Below, one piece after another: positions 1 through 5,597 of a stretch of 5,597 bases of DNA. The number at the start of each line of letters is the position of its first letter. Position 1 is the first letter of the stretch. The stretch covers positions 1 to 5,597 of the forward strand of contig DAOWNU010000151.1 in the NCBI GenBank assembly GCA_030642425.1, written 5' to 3'. The position numbers and the translations under genes were made by a program. Under the pieces are notes generated by a model, which did not search any database, was not told the origin of the DNA, and saw only the letters and a program-made list of their open reading frames with translations. This DNA is from a bacterium. GTDB taxonomy: Bacteria > UBP14 > UBA6098.

Positions 1-14
1 CACGGAATTTGGGT

Positions 15-20
15 TGTCAA
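15..20 (-). promoter_or_regulatory. Possible -35 box of a promoter reading left out of the window
   Basis: On the minus strand this reads TTGACA, an exact sigma-70-type -35 hexamer, preceded by an A-tract and CCCC. A -10 box about 17 bases further would fall beyond the left edge, so the call cannot be completed. It would serve a minus-strand gene to the left, separate from the cyclase operon. Confidence 0.25.
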
Positions 21-46
21 GGGGTTTTTAAGAAAAAATCTCTTGA
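17..46. repeat. 13-bp inverted repeat with four-base loop near the left edge
   Basis: Bases 17-29 (TCAAGGGGTTTTT) pair with 34-46 (AAAAATCTCTTGA) around loop AAGA. Read as plus-strand RNA two of the pairs are G-U. GG at 12-13 and CC at 48-49 could extend it. The T/A tracts lie inside the stem rather than after it, so it is not a textbook terminator in either direction. Confidence 0.45.
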
Positions 47-53
47 ACCTATG

Positions 54-92
54 CTCCCGCGTGGGAACGTCTTCCCCGCCCCTCCGCGTCGA
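54..92. repeat. Diverged copy of the intergenic repeat
   Basis: Starts with the 11 bases CTCCCGCGTGG, identical to 3658-3668, then shares CGTCTT, a TCC block and GCGTCGA in the same order and similar spacing as 3671-3698. The left arm of the first hairpin is lost here (CTATG precedes instead of CACGC), leaving only a short TCCC/GGGA stem at 55-66. Same orientation as the copy near 3658. By-eye alignment only. Confidence 0.6.
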
Positions 93-131
93 TTCAATTT
101 ACACAGTCATCAATATAATATGACATTCCGC

Positions 132-161
132 ATAGCACAAGGGAAATGTTTCGCGTGCTAT
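132..161. repeat. 30-bp imperfect palindrome downstream of the cyclase gene
   Basis: Outer arms ATAGCAC (132-138) and GTGCTAT (155-161) are exact inverted repeats. The interior holds GAAA and TTTC, which can extend the pairing. It abuts the tandem hairpins at 160-201, so three stem-loops lie in about 70 bases beyond the cyclase stop. Function unknown; it could contribute to ending or protecting the operon mRNA. Confidence 0.55.
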
Positions 162-201
162 CGGCGGCATTGCCGAAGCATCCGTCGGCATTGCCGACAC
201 A
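160..201. repeat. Two 21-bp tandem units, each forming a small hairpin, just after the cyclase stop
   Basis: Units 160-180 and 181-201 agree at 16 of 21 positions, with the core CGGCATTGCCGA identical in both. The cores fold as CGGC/GCCG (165-168, 172-175) and GTCGGC/GCCGAC (184-189, 193-198), both with loop ATT. They begin about 11 bases downstream of the cyclase TAG on the minus strand. No T-run follows, so a Rho-independent terminator is not shown. A role as mRNA 3'-end barrier or as dispersed repeats is possible. Confidence 0.65.
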
Positions 202-211
202 TTTTGCAATG

Positions 212-3202
212 CTAATTGCTAATTTCAAATTGACTCTTCATCCCCGCCGGAATCCCCTCGATTCGGCTTATCGCCGACGGGTTATTGTCCAGAATAATCT
301 TCTTCAACTCCCTCCAGAGCTTCGCGTATGCCTTTCCCCTGCCCGCATCCGCGAGGATTTCGAGCAGCACGATCCCCACCTCGATCTCGCCCTCCCAGTC
401 GCCGGAGTCGCGCGCGATTGCAAGCGCCCTTTGCGCCCGCCGCGATGCCGAACCGAGATCGCGTTCCTCGAAAGAATCCATAGCGAGACCGAGTTCGGCG
501 TCAACAATGCGCATCCGGTCGTCCAGCTCTTTTGCGAGCTTTAGCGCCTTCCTATGAAGACCCCTCGCGCTCTCGATATTCCCGGTTTCCCGCGCCGTGT
601 CCCCGAGATTGGAAAGGCACAGCGCCTCGCCGCGACGATCCCCAATTCTTCGGAAAATCTCCAGCGCGAGTTCATAGCTCTGCGATTCGCGTTTTTTCTC
701 GTCTCCCGCACGGTGTGCCTGCGCCAGATTGACAGCGTTGACCGCCTGTCCGCGAAGATTGCCCAGTTCGCGGTCGATTTCCCCGGCCCGGTCGAGATAC
801 TCGACTGCGGATTCCCAGTTTCCCCTCTGGCCCTCGAGCCAACCGAGATTCCCCAGAAGATTCGCCGCACCCTTCGATCCGGCCTTGCCCTCGGCGATTT
901 TCAGACCCCTTTCGTAAAGCGCTTTCGCCTCCGAAAGCTCCCCCATATCCGAAAGCAGCGTCCCGAGATTGACCATCGCCTGAAGAAGCCTTTCCGCCTC
1001 TCCCGGAAGTTCTCCGAGTATCGTAAGCTGTGCCTCGTAAAGTTTACGGGCCTCCTCGAAATATCCGAGTTCCTGTTTTGCGAGCGCGATCCGGTTGACA
1101 GCGTCGGTGAGAAGGGCCTTATCGCCCATTTTTTCGGCAAGCCGTTTCGCCCGGATATTTAGCTCGATCACTCTTTCAAGCTCGCCGGAATACCAATATA
1201 GCCGTCCCGCCGAGTCCATCGCTCCGAACAGCTCTTTCCACATCCCCCATTCGATAGCGCGGTCGTCTTCGATTTCGAGAGCTCCCTCGTAGAAGAACAA
1301 TGCCTCCCGATTTGCGAACCGCTCCTCCTGTTTCCGGCCGGAGAGCGTCTGGTAATGAAAGGCCTTTTTAAAATCGCCACCCGACTGAAAATGCCTCGCA
1401 AGCTCCTCGAAATGTCCCCGAAGACCGCTCCGGAACATCGCCTCGATAGCATTTCCCGCCTGAAGATGCAGCCGCTTTTTTGCGGAATGAAGAAGCGAGT
1501 TGTAAGCCGCCTTGAGCATAGGGTGTGAAGTGAACCTGAAAAGGCTTTCACGGGGGACAAGGAAACCCTCGCGGCACAGGAACCGGATGCCCTTTTCGAC
1601 AATCGGGTCTTCGATTATCCCGGTCAAAAGGTCGGATCGGAAATCCTGCCCCAGAACCGAGGCCACGCGGATAGTCTCGCGGGCGTCGGGGGGAAGCGAA
1701 TCGAGCCGTGCGGTATAGATTCCCTCGATGTCCCGCGGGAGATTTTCGACAACTTTCCCGGACAGGCGCAGAACGCCGGACTCGAGCGCAACCCCGTTTC
1801 TCGATTCGAGAAGACGGCACAGCGCCACGATATAGCCGGGATTTCCGCCCGTCTCCGAGACGATTTCGTCTATCAAATCCGCGCCGATTCGATCCGTGCC
1901 AAGCGTTTTGCGCACAAGTTCCGCCGATTTTCCCTTTCCAAACGGCCCGAGCCGGATTCTGGCGGCGGTGATCTCCTCCATCGGCCCGTCGTTCCTTCCG
2001 GACACAATTATATTTGTGAATTCGTCGAGCGAAAAGAGTTCTATCAATCCCGCTGTCGAGCTGTCGAGATTTTCGAGATTGTCCGCGACTACGAGAAGCT
2101 TTTTGTTTCCGCAATCCGTGCGAATTATTTCGTGAATGAGCCGGCGCAGCATCCCGGCCTTCTCGAGGGTGGACAGGAAAAGCGTTTTCTCCGTGGGTGG
2201 GATTTCGACACTGTAGAAACCGGACAGCAGCGGGGCAAGTTCCAGCTTTTCCGGCAATATTGTCCCAAGCCCTTTTACTGGATCGTCGCCGAGAATTCCG
2301 GTTATCACCCCTTGAACCGGGGCGTATGGCAGATTTTCTCCCCAGGGCAATGCGGAAAAATCCACAATCCGGAAATGGGCCGATCCCGCAGTCTCCACGA
2401 TTTGATCGACGAGCGCAGTTTTACCAATTCCCGCTTCACCGGAGATAAAAGCCGACTCTCCGGGGATATTCAGGATATTTTCGAGCCTTTTGAACTCGCG
2501 CTTTCTGCCGACCAATTCCGGCAGCTTCTTGCGGCTTATTTCTTTTATCTTGCCAATTAACGGCCAGGATGAGGTGGTCGATGATTTCCCCTTAAGCTCC
2601 AATTCCCTGCGCGTGCCGAACTCGAACTCAAATCTGCATTCCCGGTGGGTCTCCCCGCCGACGAGTATCTCCCTAGAGTCCGCGCAGCCTTGCAGCCGCG
2701 AGGCCGTATTCACAACATCGCCGATAACCGTGTATTCCCTGTGGTGGTCGTTTCCGACAATGCCCGCCACAACCTCGCCCGTGTTGACACCGATCGATAT
2801 TGCGATTCCGGAGAAATCCGCCCCCCTGTCCAGAATTTCAAGCGAGGCCGCGAGCGCGCGCAGCGGGTCGTCCTCGTGTGCGACCGGAGCGCCGAAAAGT
2901 ATTATCGCGGCGTCCCCCATGAACTTATCCACAGTTCCGCCGTAGCGAGAGACCGGCTCGAGCACGGTCTCGAAAAGCCTGTTGAGAAGCTCCATAACCT
3001 CTTCGGCGTCCCTGCCCTCGCAGAAAGGCGTGAAACCGGCGATGTCCACGAACATCACAGTAACAGTGCGCCGCTCGCCTACCCTGTCGAGCATGTTCGG
3101 GTTGCGAATCACCCTCTCGAAAACCTGCTCCGGCACGAATGACGAGATGGCCCTTGCGACATCGGGGTCTTTGAGCCTTTTTATGTCCTGTTCTCTGATC
3201 AT
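212..3202 (-). CDS. Class III adenylate cyclase fused to STAND-like ATPase and TPR repeats
   Basis: 996 residues, ATG start immediately after the upstream gene, TAG stop. The cyclase catalytic domain spans about residues 44-215 and looks complete: metal-binding Asp53 (FVDIAGFT) and Asp97 (KFMGD), adenine-contacting Lys93 and Thr158 (YTVIGD), and transition-state Asn165 and Arg169 (VVNTASR). Thr in place of the usual Asp is the class IIIb signature shared with mammalian soluble adenylyl cyclase and cyanobacterial CyaC, so ATP to cAMP is predicted. An NTPase module starts at about 229 (LVGRKREF), with Walker A GEAGIGKT at 255-262, a Walker B-like strand LLVVADN at 369-375, TGGNPGYIVAL at 451-461 and LPRDIEGIYTARLDSLP at 488-504. 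This order is usual for signalling STAND/AAA proteins of the cyclase-ATPase-TPR type. From about 590 to 960 the protein is helical with TPR-like units, clearest at about 738-895 (for example NLGTLLSDMGELSEAKALYE). No membrane segment is present, so it is cytoplasmic. The usual length of this architecture is about 1000 residues. The activating signal and TPR partner are unknown; the adjoining membrane protein is a candidate. Confidence 0.93.
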   Translation of the reverse strand: MIREQDIKRLKDPDVARAISSFVPEQVFERVIRNPNMLDRVGERRTVTVMFVDIAGFTPFCEGRDAEEVMELLNRLFETVLEPVSRYGGTVDKFMGDAAIILFGAPVAHEDDPLRALAASLEILDRGADFSGIAISIGVNTGEVVAGIVGNDHHREYTVIGDVVNTASRLQGCADSREILVGGETHRECRFEFEFGTRRELELKGKSSTTSSWPLIGKIKEISRKKLPELVGRKREFKRLENILNIPGESAFISGEAGIGKTALVDQIVETAGSAHFRIVDFSALPWGENLPYAPVQGVITGILGDDPVKGLGTILPEKLELAPLLSGFYSVEIPPTEKTLFLSTLEKAGMLRRLIHEIIRTDCGNKKLLVVADNLENLDSSTAGLIELFSLDEFTNIIVSGRNDGPMEEITAARIRLGPFGKGKSAELVRKTLGTDRIGADLIDEIVSETGGNPGYIVALCRLLESRNGVALESGVLRLSGKVVENLPRDIEGIYTARLDSLPPDARETIRVASVLGQDFRSDLLTGIIEDPIVEKGIRFLCREGFLVPRESLFRFTSHPMLKAAYNSLLHSAKKRLHLQAGNAIEAMFRSGLRGHFEELARHFQSGGDFKKAFHYQTLSGRKQEERFANREALFFYEGALEIEDDRAIEWGMWKELFGAMDSAGRLYWYSGELERVIELNIRAKRLAEKMGDKALLTDAVNRIALAKQELGYFEEARKLYEAQLTILGELPGEAERLLQAMVNLGTLLSDMGELSEAKALYERGLKIAEGKAGSKGAANLLGNLGWLEGQRGNWESAVEYLDRAGEIDRELGNLRGQAVNAVNLAQAHRAGDEKKRESQSYELALEIFRRIGDRRGEALCLSNLGDTARETGNIESARGLHRKALKLAKELDDRMRIVDAELGLAMDSFEERDLGSASRRAQRALAIARDSGDWEGEIEVGIVLLEILADAGRGKAYAKLWRELKKIILDNNPSAISRIEGIPAGMKSQFEISN

Positions 3203-3205
3203 ACA

Positions 3206-3604
3206 CTAATTTTTCTTCACGTCGTCCACAATATTATACGGTTTGCCGTCCTCGGTTATTACCCAAACATCGTAGTAGCCGTCGGAATCGATATTTCCCT
3301 CGGCCCTTATCTCGAAATTGTTCGTTTTGGCCCTCTTGATTTCGAGTCTGTAATATGTCCCTCTTTCTTCGACACGCAGGCTGTCGAGTTTATAGGTGTA
3401 ATGCCCGGTGCGCGCGTGGAAAGATTCCTGTTTCTGGAACGCTTGCCGGAGCATCAATCTGGCCTCGTTTTGCCGGGCGCGCAATGCGGCTTCGGATATG
3501 TTCTCGGCGGCCTCGGCTGCGACACGTTTCGGCTCCGCAATAAAGCGATTGTACAGCCAAAAAACGGCGAGCACAAGCAAGAGAATAATAATAACTTTCT
3601 TCAT
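3206..3604 (-). CDS. Small single-pass membrane protein with pilin-like C-terminal domain
   Basis: 132 residues, ATG start supported by a ribosome binding site five bases upstream. Residues 3-18 (VIIILLLVLAVFWLYN region) form one hydrophobic segment flanked by KK and by NRF..EPKR. Residues 27-60 are Ala/Glu/Arg/Gln-rich and probably helical. The rest, with ARTGHYTYKLDSL, then YYRLEIK, then EGNIDSDGYYDVWVITEDG, resembles the globular part of type IV pilin-like proteins (helix, NG.Y...L..L, then strands with a D.DG..D.W loop). The prepilin peptidase motif (G followed by FTLxE) is absent, so it is unlikely to be a processed pilin. It is better read as a membrane-anchored protein using a similar fold. 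Charge on the two sides of the segment is not decisive for topology; an extracytoplasmic C-terminus is my preference. Its TAG stop is three bases from the cyclase start, so the two probably share an mRNA and possibly a function. No family name recognised. Confidence 0.85.
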   Translation of the reverse strand: MKKVIIILLLVLAVFWLYNRFIAEPKRVAAEAAENISEAALRARQNEARLMLRQAFQKQESFHARTGHYTYKLDSLRVEERGTYYRLEIKRAKTNNFEIRAEGNIDSDGYYDVWVITEDGKPYNIVDDVKKN

Positions 3605-3609
3605 CGGAA

Positions 3610-3616
3610 CTCCCTT
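3610..3616 (-). promoter_or_regulatory. Ribosome binding site of the small membrane protein gene
   Basis: Read on the minus strand this is AAGGGAG, containing GGAG, followed by the five-base spacer TTCCG and the ATG at 3604-3602. It is the best Shine-Dalgarno match in the window and fixes the start. By contrast the cyclase ATG has only a weak GAAG twelve bases upstream, inside the preceding gene. This suggests the cyclase depends on coupled translation from this site. Confidence 0.75.
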
Positions 3617-3651
3617 CGGTGTTTATTTTTTTTATTAAGCATTTCTCGCAT

Positions 3652-3697
3652 CCACGCCTCCCGCGTGGAGCGCGTCTTTTCCGACGCTCCTGCGTCG
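3652..3697. repeat. Intergenic twin-hairpin element between the propeller gene and the membrane protein gene
   Basis: The first hairpin has arms CCACGC and GCGTGG (3652-3657, 3663-3668) around CTCCC. The second has arms CGACGC and GCGTCG (3682-3687, 3692-3697) around TCCT. It occupies much of the 101-bp gap, nine bases beyond the TAA of the propeller gene. Neither hairpin is followed by a T-run on the minus strand, so it does not look like a classical intrinsic terminator. It may stabilise or process the mRNA 3' end. Part of it recurs at 54-92. Confidence 0.75.
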
Positions 3698-3705
3698 AGT
3701 CGATC

Positions 3706-5597
3706 TTATTTTAAATATACGATGTGTTTCGAGCAATTCCAATCCCCATTTTTCGCCCTGACGAGATAAATTCCGCTGCCGAGAGATTTATCGGGCTGCC
3801 AAGTGATTTCGTAGGGGAGGGTCCGTGACCCTCCCGCGCGGGCGGGTTTGGAACCCGCCCCCACGGGCAATTGCGCAACCCTTTTCCCGTTTATATCGAA
3901 TATCTCGATTTGTAGAGGCAATTCATGAATTGCCTCTACGGAAATCCTCACCGCCGAATTGAACGGGTTGGGAGTTACAGAAATCGAATATGATTTTGGT
4001 GAAAAATCATTTTCCTCGATTGCCGAATACGTTGTTATTTCTTCGTTATAGACAAAACCAAACGGAAATTCTGCGGGAACACCCCAGAAAACGTCAATAC
4101 GGCCTACGCACCCGTCAACAGGGTAACGACAAGCTACGCCACCACCACCCACTATATCGTCAATCCCATCGCCGTTAAAATCGCCAACAAGCAAGTGATG
4201 TAGAACGGCATTAGTATAAACGGACCCGTCGTTAAAGAGAACAATAAGCGTATCAGCGTCATGTAGAACATTATAGGTCGGGAAAACCGGACGCCCTCGA
4301 AAAACCGCCAGTGCTGCGTGGTAGACAACTGAATGTCGTATAACTCCCGATACAACGATATCGTCGAAACCGTCATTATCGAAATCGCCAAAACTCGATC
4401 CCGACACACCCATAGTCGTATCTTCGAGAATATCGCCTGTGCGTCTACCCAGGGAAGCCATGAAATCGGCATCCGAGACATAAGAAAATCCGGTTCTTGC
4501 CCCAGCACGCTCGCTTAGAAAAACTAAAAGCCCGCCCCAATTACTCTCATCGCCGAAATTAAATCTGTTGTAACCGCTCATGACTACGTCATCACGGCCG
4601 TTACCGTCCACATCGCCAAAAGAAACGTCGTATAAATTATGAAAATCCCACAACGTATCCGGCTTTATAACCCATACAGCATCTGTCGAATCATAAATCC
4701 CACATGGAAGATTGTCGTCGTAGAAATAAAGCGCCGTTGAGTAAGGCGGATAATCGATAAATGCTAGCCTATTATATAATTCTTGGCCATCACCGCCCCT
4801 CAGGTTTCCGTATGATTGGCGAGTAAAGTAAATTGCGATAGGTTCTTTGAAGATTAGATCCGCATCGGTAGAATCGTAACTGCCAGAAAGGCTGCCTCCA
4901 TAATAGACGTGGTTTCTAATTATTACTTCGTTGCAGCCGTCGGCATTCAAATCAGAACCGAGGTTTGTTCTGCCCTCTTCGGGATTAGAAAAACTGGCGA
5001 TTGCGTCGGTAGTGTCTAATTCATAAGGTATAGAAGGCCCGCCGCGAAAGAGGTAAGTTGGATAATCTGGATAGCAATAGTCAAAGAATTGGCCTATTAA
5101 TATGTCATCGATTCCGTCTCCGTTTTCGTCCCCCATAGATAAATGACCGAAACCGCTTCCCAAATCTATGTCGATTTTTGTTATTATTTCCGCATCATCT
5201 GCAGTTAAAGTATCCTTTATGCATTGACCGGCAATTACGAAGATCGTAGTATCTGGCGCATATCTGCCAACACAAATATCATCGCAACCGTCACCATTTA
5301 AGTCTCCCACTGCTCCGGGTCCACCGAAATCACCACCGGCGACAGTTCCCCAAACGCAACCTGCCCAGCGGAGGATGGCCCCGTCTTCAATCCATATACC
5401 GCCCGAGTCGGCAGCTATCAACCGGAATTGGTAACCGTCAATATCGGTTTCGCCCACGTCCCTTTCCACTTCCCAATAAATTTCCAAAGAATCCCCGGGA
5501 ACCACCGGAAAGCCCAAATCGCCGTAAGAGTGCATAACGGGAACGGCCCAGGTTGCACCACCGTCGCTGGAGGCTGAAAACACGATTCCAACCGGAA
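3706..5597 (-). CDS. Secreted FG-GAP beta-propeller protein with C-terminal T9SS-like sorting domain (5'-partial)
   Basis: The frame is open to the right edge, so the true start lies outside the window. The GTG at 5581-5583 is only an internal Val codon, and PVGI is encoded just before it. Numbering residues from that Val, residues 1-62 look like a beta-sandwich (FSASSDGGATW). Six FG-GAP calcium loops of the form GDxNGDGxDD follow, with first Asp at 94, 152, 211, 324, 400 and 468. A degenerate one (GGDGQE) lies near 263-268. Seven repeats spaced about 54-76 residues apart suggest one seven-bladed, integrin-alpha-like propeller. Residues 531-625 match the type A sorting tail pattern: PNPFNSAVRI, then IEIFDINGKRV, then ITW, then SGIYLVRA, ending VYLK before TAA. 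In T9SS-bearing bacteria such tails direct export across the outer membrane and are then removed. The tail contains two palindromic DNA elements read in frame. The ligand or role of the propeller is unknown; surface adhesion or binding is plausible. Confidence 0.9.
   Translation of the reverse strand, partial: PVGIVFSASSDGGATWAVPVMHSYGDLGFPVVPGDSLEIYWEVERDVGETDIDGYQFRLIAADSGGIWIEDGAILRWAGCVWGTVAGGDFGGPGAVGDLNGDGCDDICVGRYAPDTTIFVIAGQCIKDTLTADDAEIITKIDIDLGSGFGHLSMGDENGDGIDDILIGQFFDYCYPDYPTYLFRGGPSIPYELDTTDAIASFSNPEEGRTNLGSDLNADGCNEVIIRNHVYYGGSLSGSYDSTDADLIFKEPIAIYFTRQSYGNLRGGDGQELYNRLAFIDYPPYSTALYFYDDNLPCGIYDSTDAVWVIKPDTLWDFHNLYDVSFGDVDGNGRDDVVMSGYNRFNFGDESNWGGLLVFLSERAGARTGFSYVSDADFMASLGRRTGDILEDTTMGVSGSSFGDFDNDGFDDIVVSGVIRHSVVYHAALAVFRGRPVFPTYNVLHDADTLIVLFNDGSVYTNAVLHHLLVGDFNGDGIDDIVGGGGVACRYPVDGCVGRIDVFWGVPAEFPFGFVYNEEITTYSAIEENDFSPKSYSISVTPNPFNSAVRISVEAIHELPLQIEIFDINGKRVAQLPVGAGSKPARAGGSRTLPYEITWQPDKSLGSGIYLVRAKNGDWNCSKHIVYLK
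3815..3860. repeat. Twin-hairpin palindromic element inside the sorting-domain coding region
   Basis: Two adjacent inverted repeats are separated by GCGC. The first has 9-bp arms GGGAGGGTC and GACCCTCCC (3815-3823, 3827-3835) around loop CGT. The second has 9-bp arms GGGCGGGTT and AACCCGCCC (3840-3848, 3852-3860) around loop TGG. The two 5' arms agree at 7 of 9 positions, so one hairpin may be a diverged copy of the other. On the coding (minus) strand the element is read in frame as roughly VGAGSKPARAGGSRTLP, sitting in the loop between QLP and EITW of the sorting domain. The low-complexity Gly/Ala/Pro peptide and perfect arms indicate an inserted dispersed element rather than sequence shaped by protein function. 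Confidence 0.85.
3912..3939. repeat. Perfect 28-bp palindrome inside the sorting-domain coding region
   Basis: The half-site GTAGAGGCAATTCA is followed at once by its exact reverse complement, with no spacer and no mismatch across 28 bp. On the minus strand it is translated as VEAIHELPL plus part of the next codon, between VRIS and QIEIFDINGK. This falls at the turn between two predicted strands of the sorting domain, and the domain keeps about its normal length there. A perfect palindrome this long is very unlikely to arise by chance, so it is probably a copy of a mobile or dispersed palindromic repeat tolerated at a surface turn. Confidence 0.88.

Noticed and set aside
160..201. CRISPR array
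   Set aside because: Only two degenerate 21-bp units with no spacers and no nearby cas genes.
160..214. Read-through of the cyclase TAG into a short Cys/Arg-rich tail
   Set aside because: The extension is made only of the tandem hairpin repeat and ends at another TAG after 17 codons. Nothing else suggests that TAG is a sense codon here.
554..1162. Long plus-strand open frame (202 codons) opposite the cyclase gene, with similar ones at 146-544, 2132-2560 and 2645-3142
   Set aside because: They lie fully antisense to a protein with clear domains, show no recognisable motifs, and are expected in GC-rich coding sequence.
1548..2114. Minus-strand open frame of 188 codons within the cyclase gene
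   Set aside because: Arg/Ser-rich alternative-frame translation of the ATPase region with no domain or ribosome binding site.
3652..3697. Rho-independent terminator between the propeller gene and the membrane protein gene
   Set aside because: The hairpins are real, but no T-run follows either one on the transcribed strand.
5581..5583. GTG as the start of the propeller gene
   Set aside because: The frame stays open upstream to the window edge, the preceding residues continue a beta-sandwich, and there is no signal peptide after the GTG.

Overview
All coding sequence in this window lies on the minus strand, so transcription runs from right to left. Three genes are visible. The first is the 3' part of a large secreted protein (5597 to 3706) with FG-GAP beta-propeller repeats and a C-terminal type IX secretion (T9SS)-like sorting domain. 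The second is a small protein with one N-terminal membrane segment and a pilin-like tail (3604-3206). The third is a 996-residue class III nucleotide cyclase with an NTPase module and TPR repeats (3202-212). I see no tRNA, rRNA, CRISPR array or transposase, and no credible gene on the plus strand.

The FG-GAP protein ending in a PNPFNS...SGIYLVR tail points to a Gram-negative-type bacterium of the FCB group or a WOR-3-like candidate phylum. Palindromic repeats placed in frame inside that tail fit an uncultured, repeat-rich genome of this kind. The assignment is inference from domain style and was not tested by a search.

Layout from right to left: a partial beta-sandwich domain, a propeller with six clear and one degenerate calcium-loop repeats, and a sorting tail carrying a perfect 28-bp palindrome (3912-3939) and a twin-hairpin element (3815-3860). 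A 101-bp gap follows, holding another twin-hairpin element and a good ribosome binding site. Next is the small membrane protein gene. Its TAG stop sits three bases before the ATG of the cyclase gene and in the same reading frame, so the two are almost certainly co-transcribed and probably translationally coupled. The left 211 bp hold no gene but several inverted repeats, including a diverged relative of the element in the 101-bp gap, and possibly the -35 box of a promoter reading out of the window.

Working model (inference): the small envelope protein and the cytoplasmic cyclase-ATPase-TPR protein form one signalling unit making cAMP. The secreted propeller protein is an older or separate neighbour with a visibly lower GC content. 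The most unusual material is the set of palindromic elements, two of which are translated as part of a protein.
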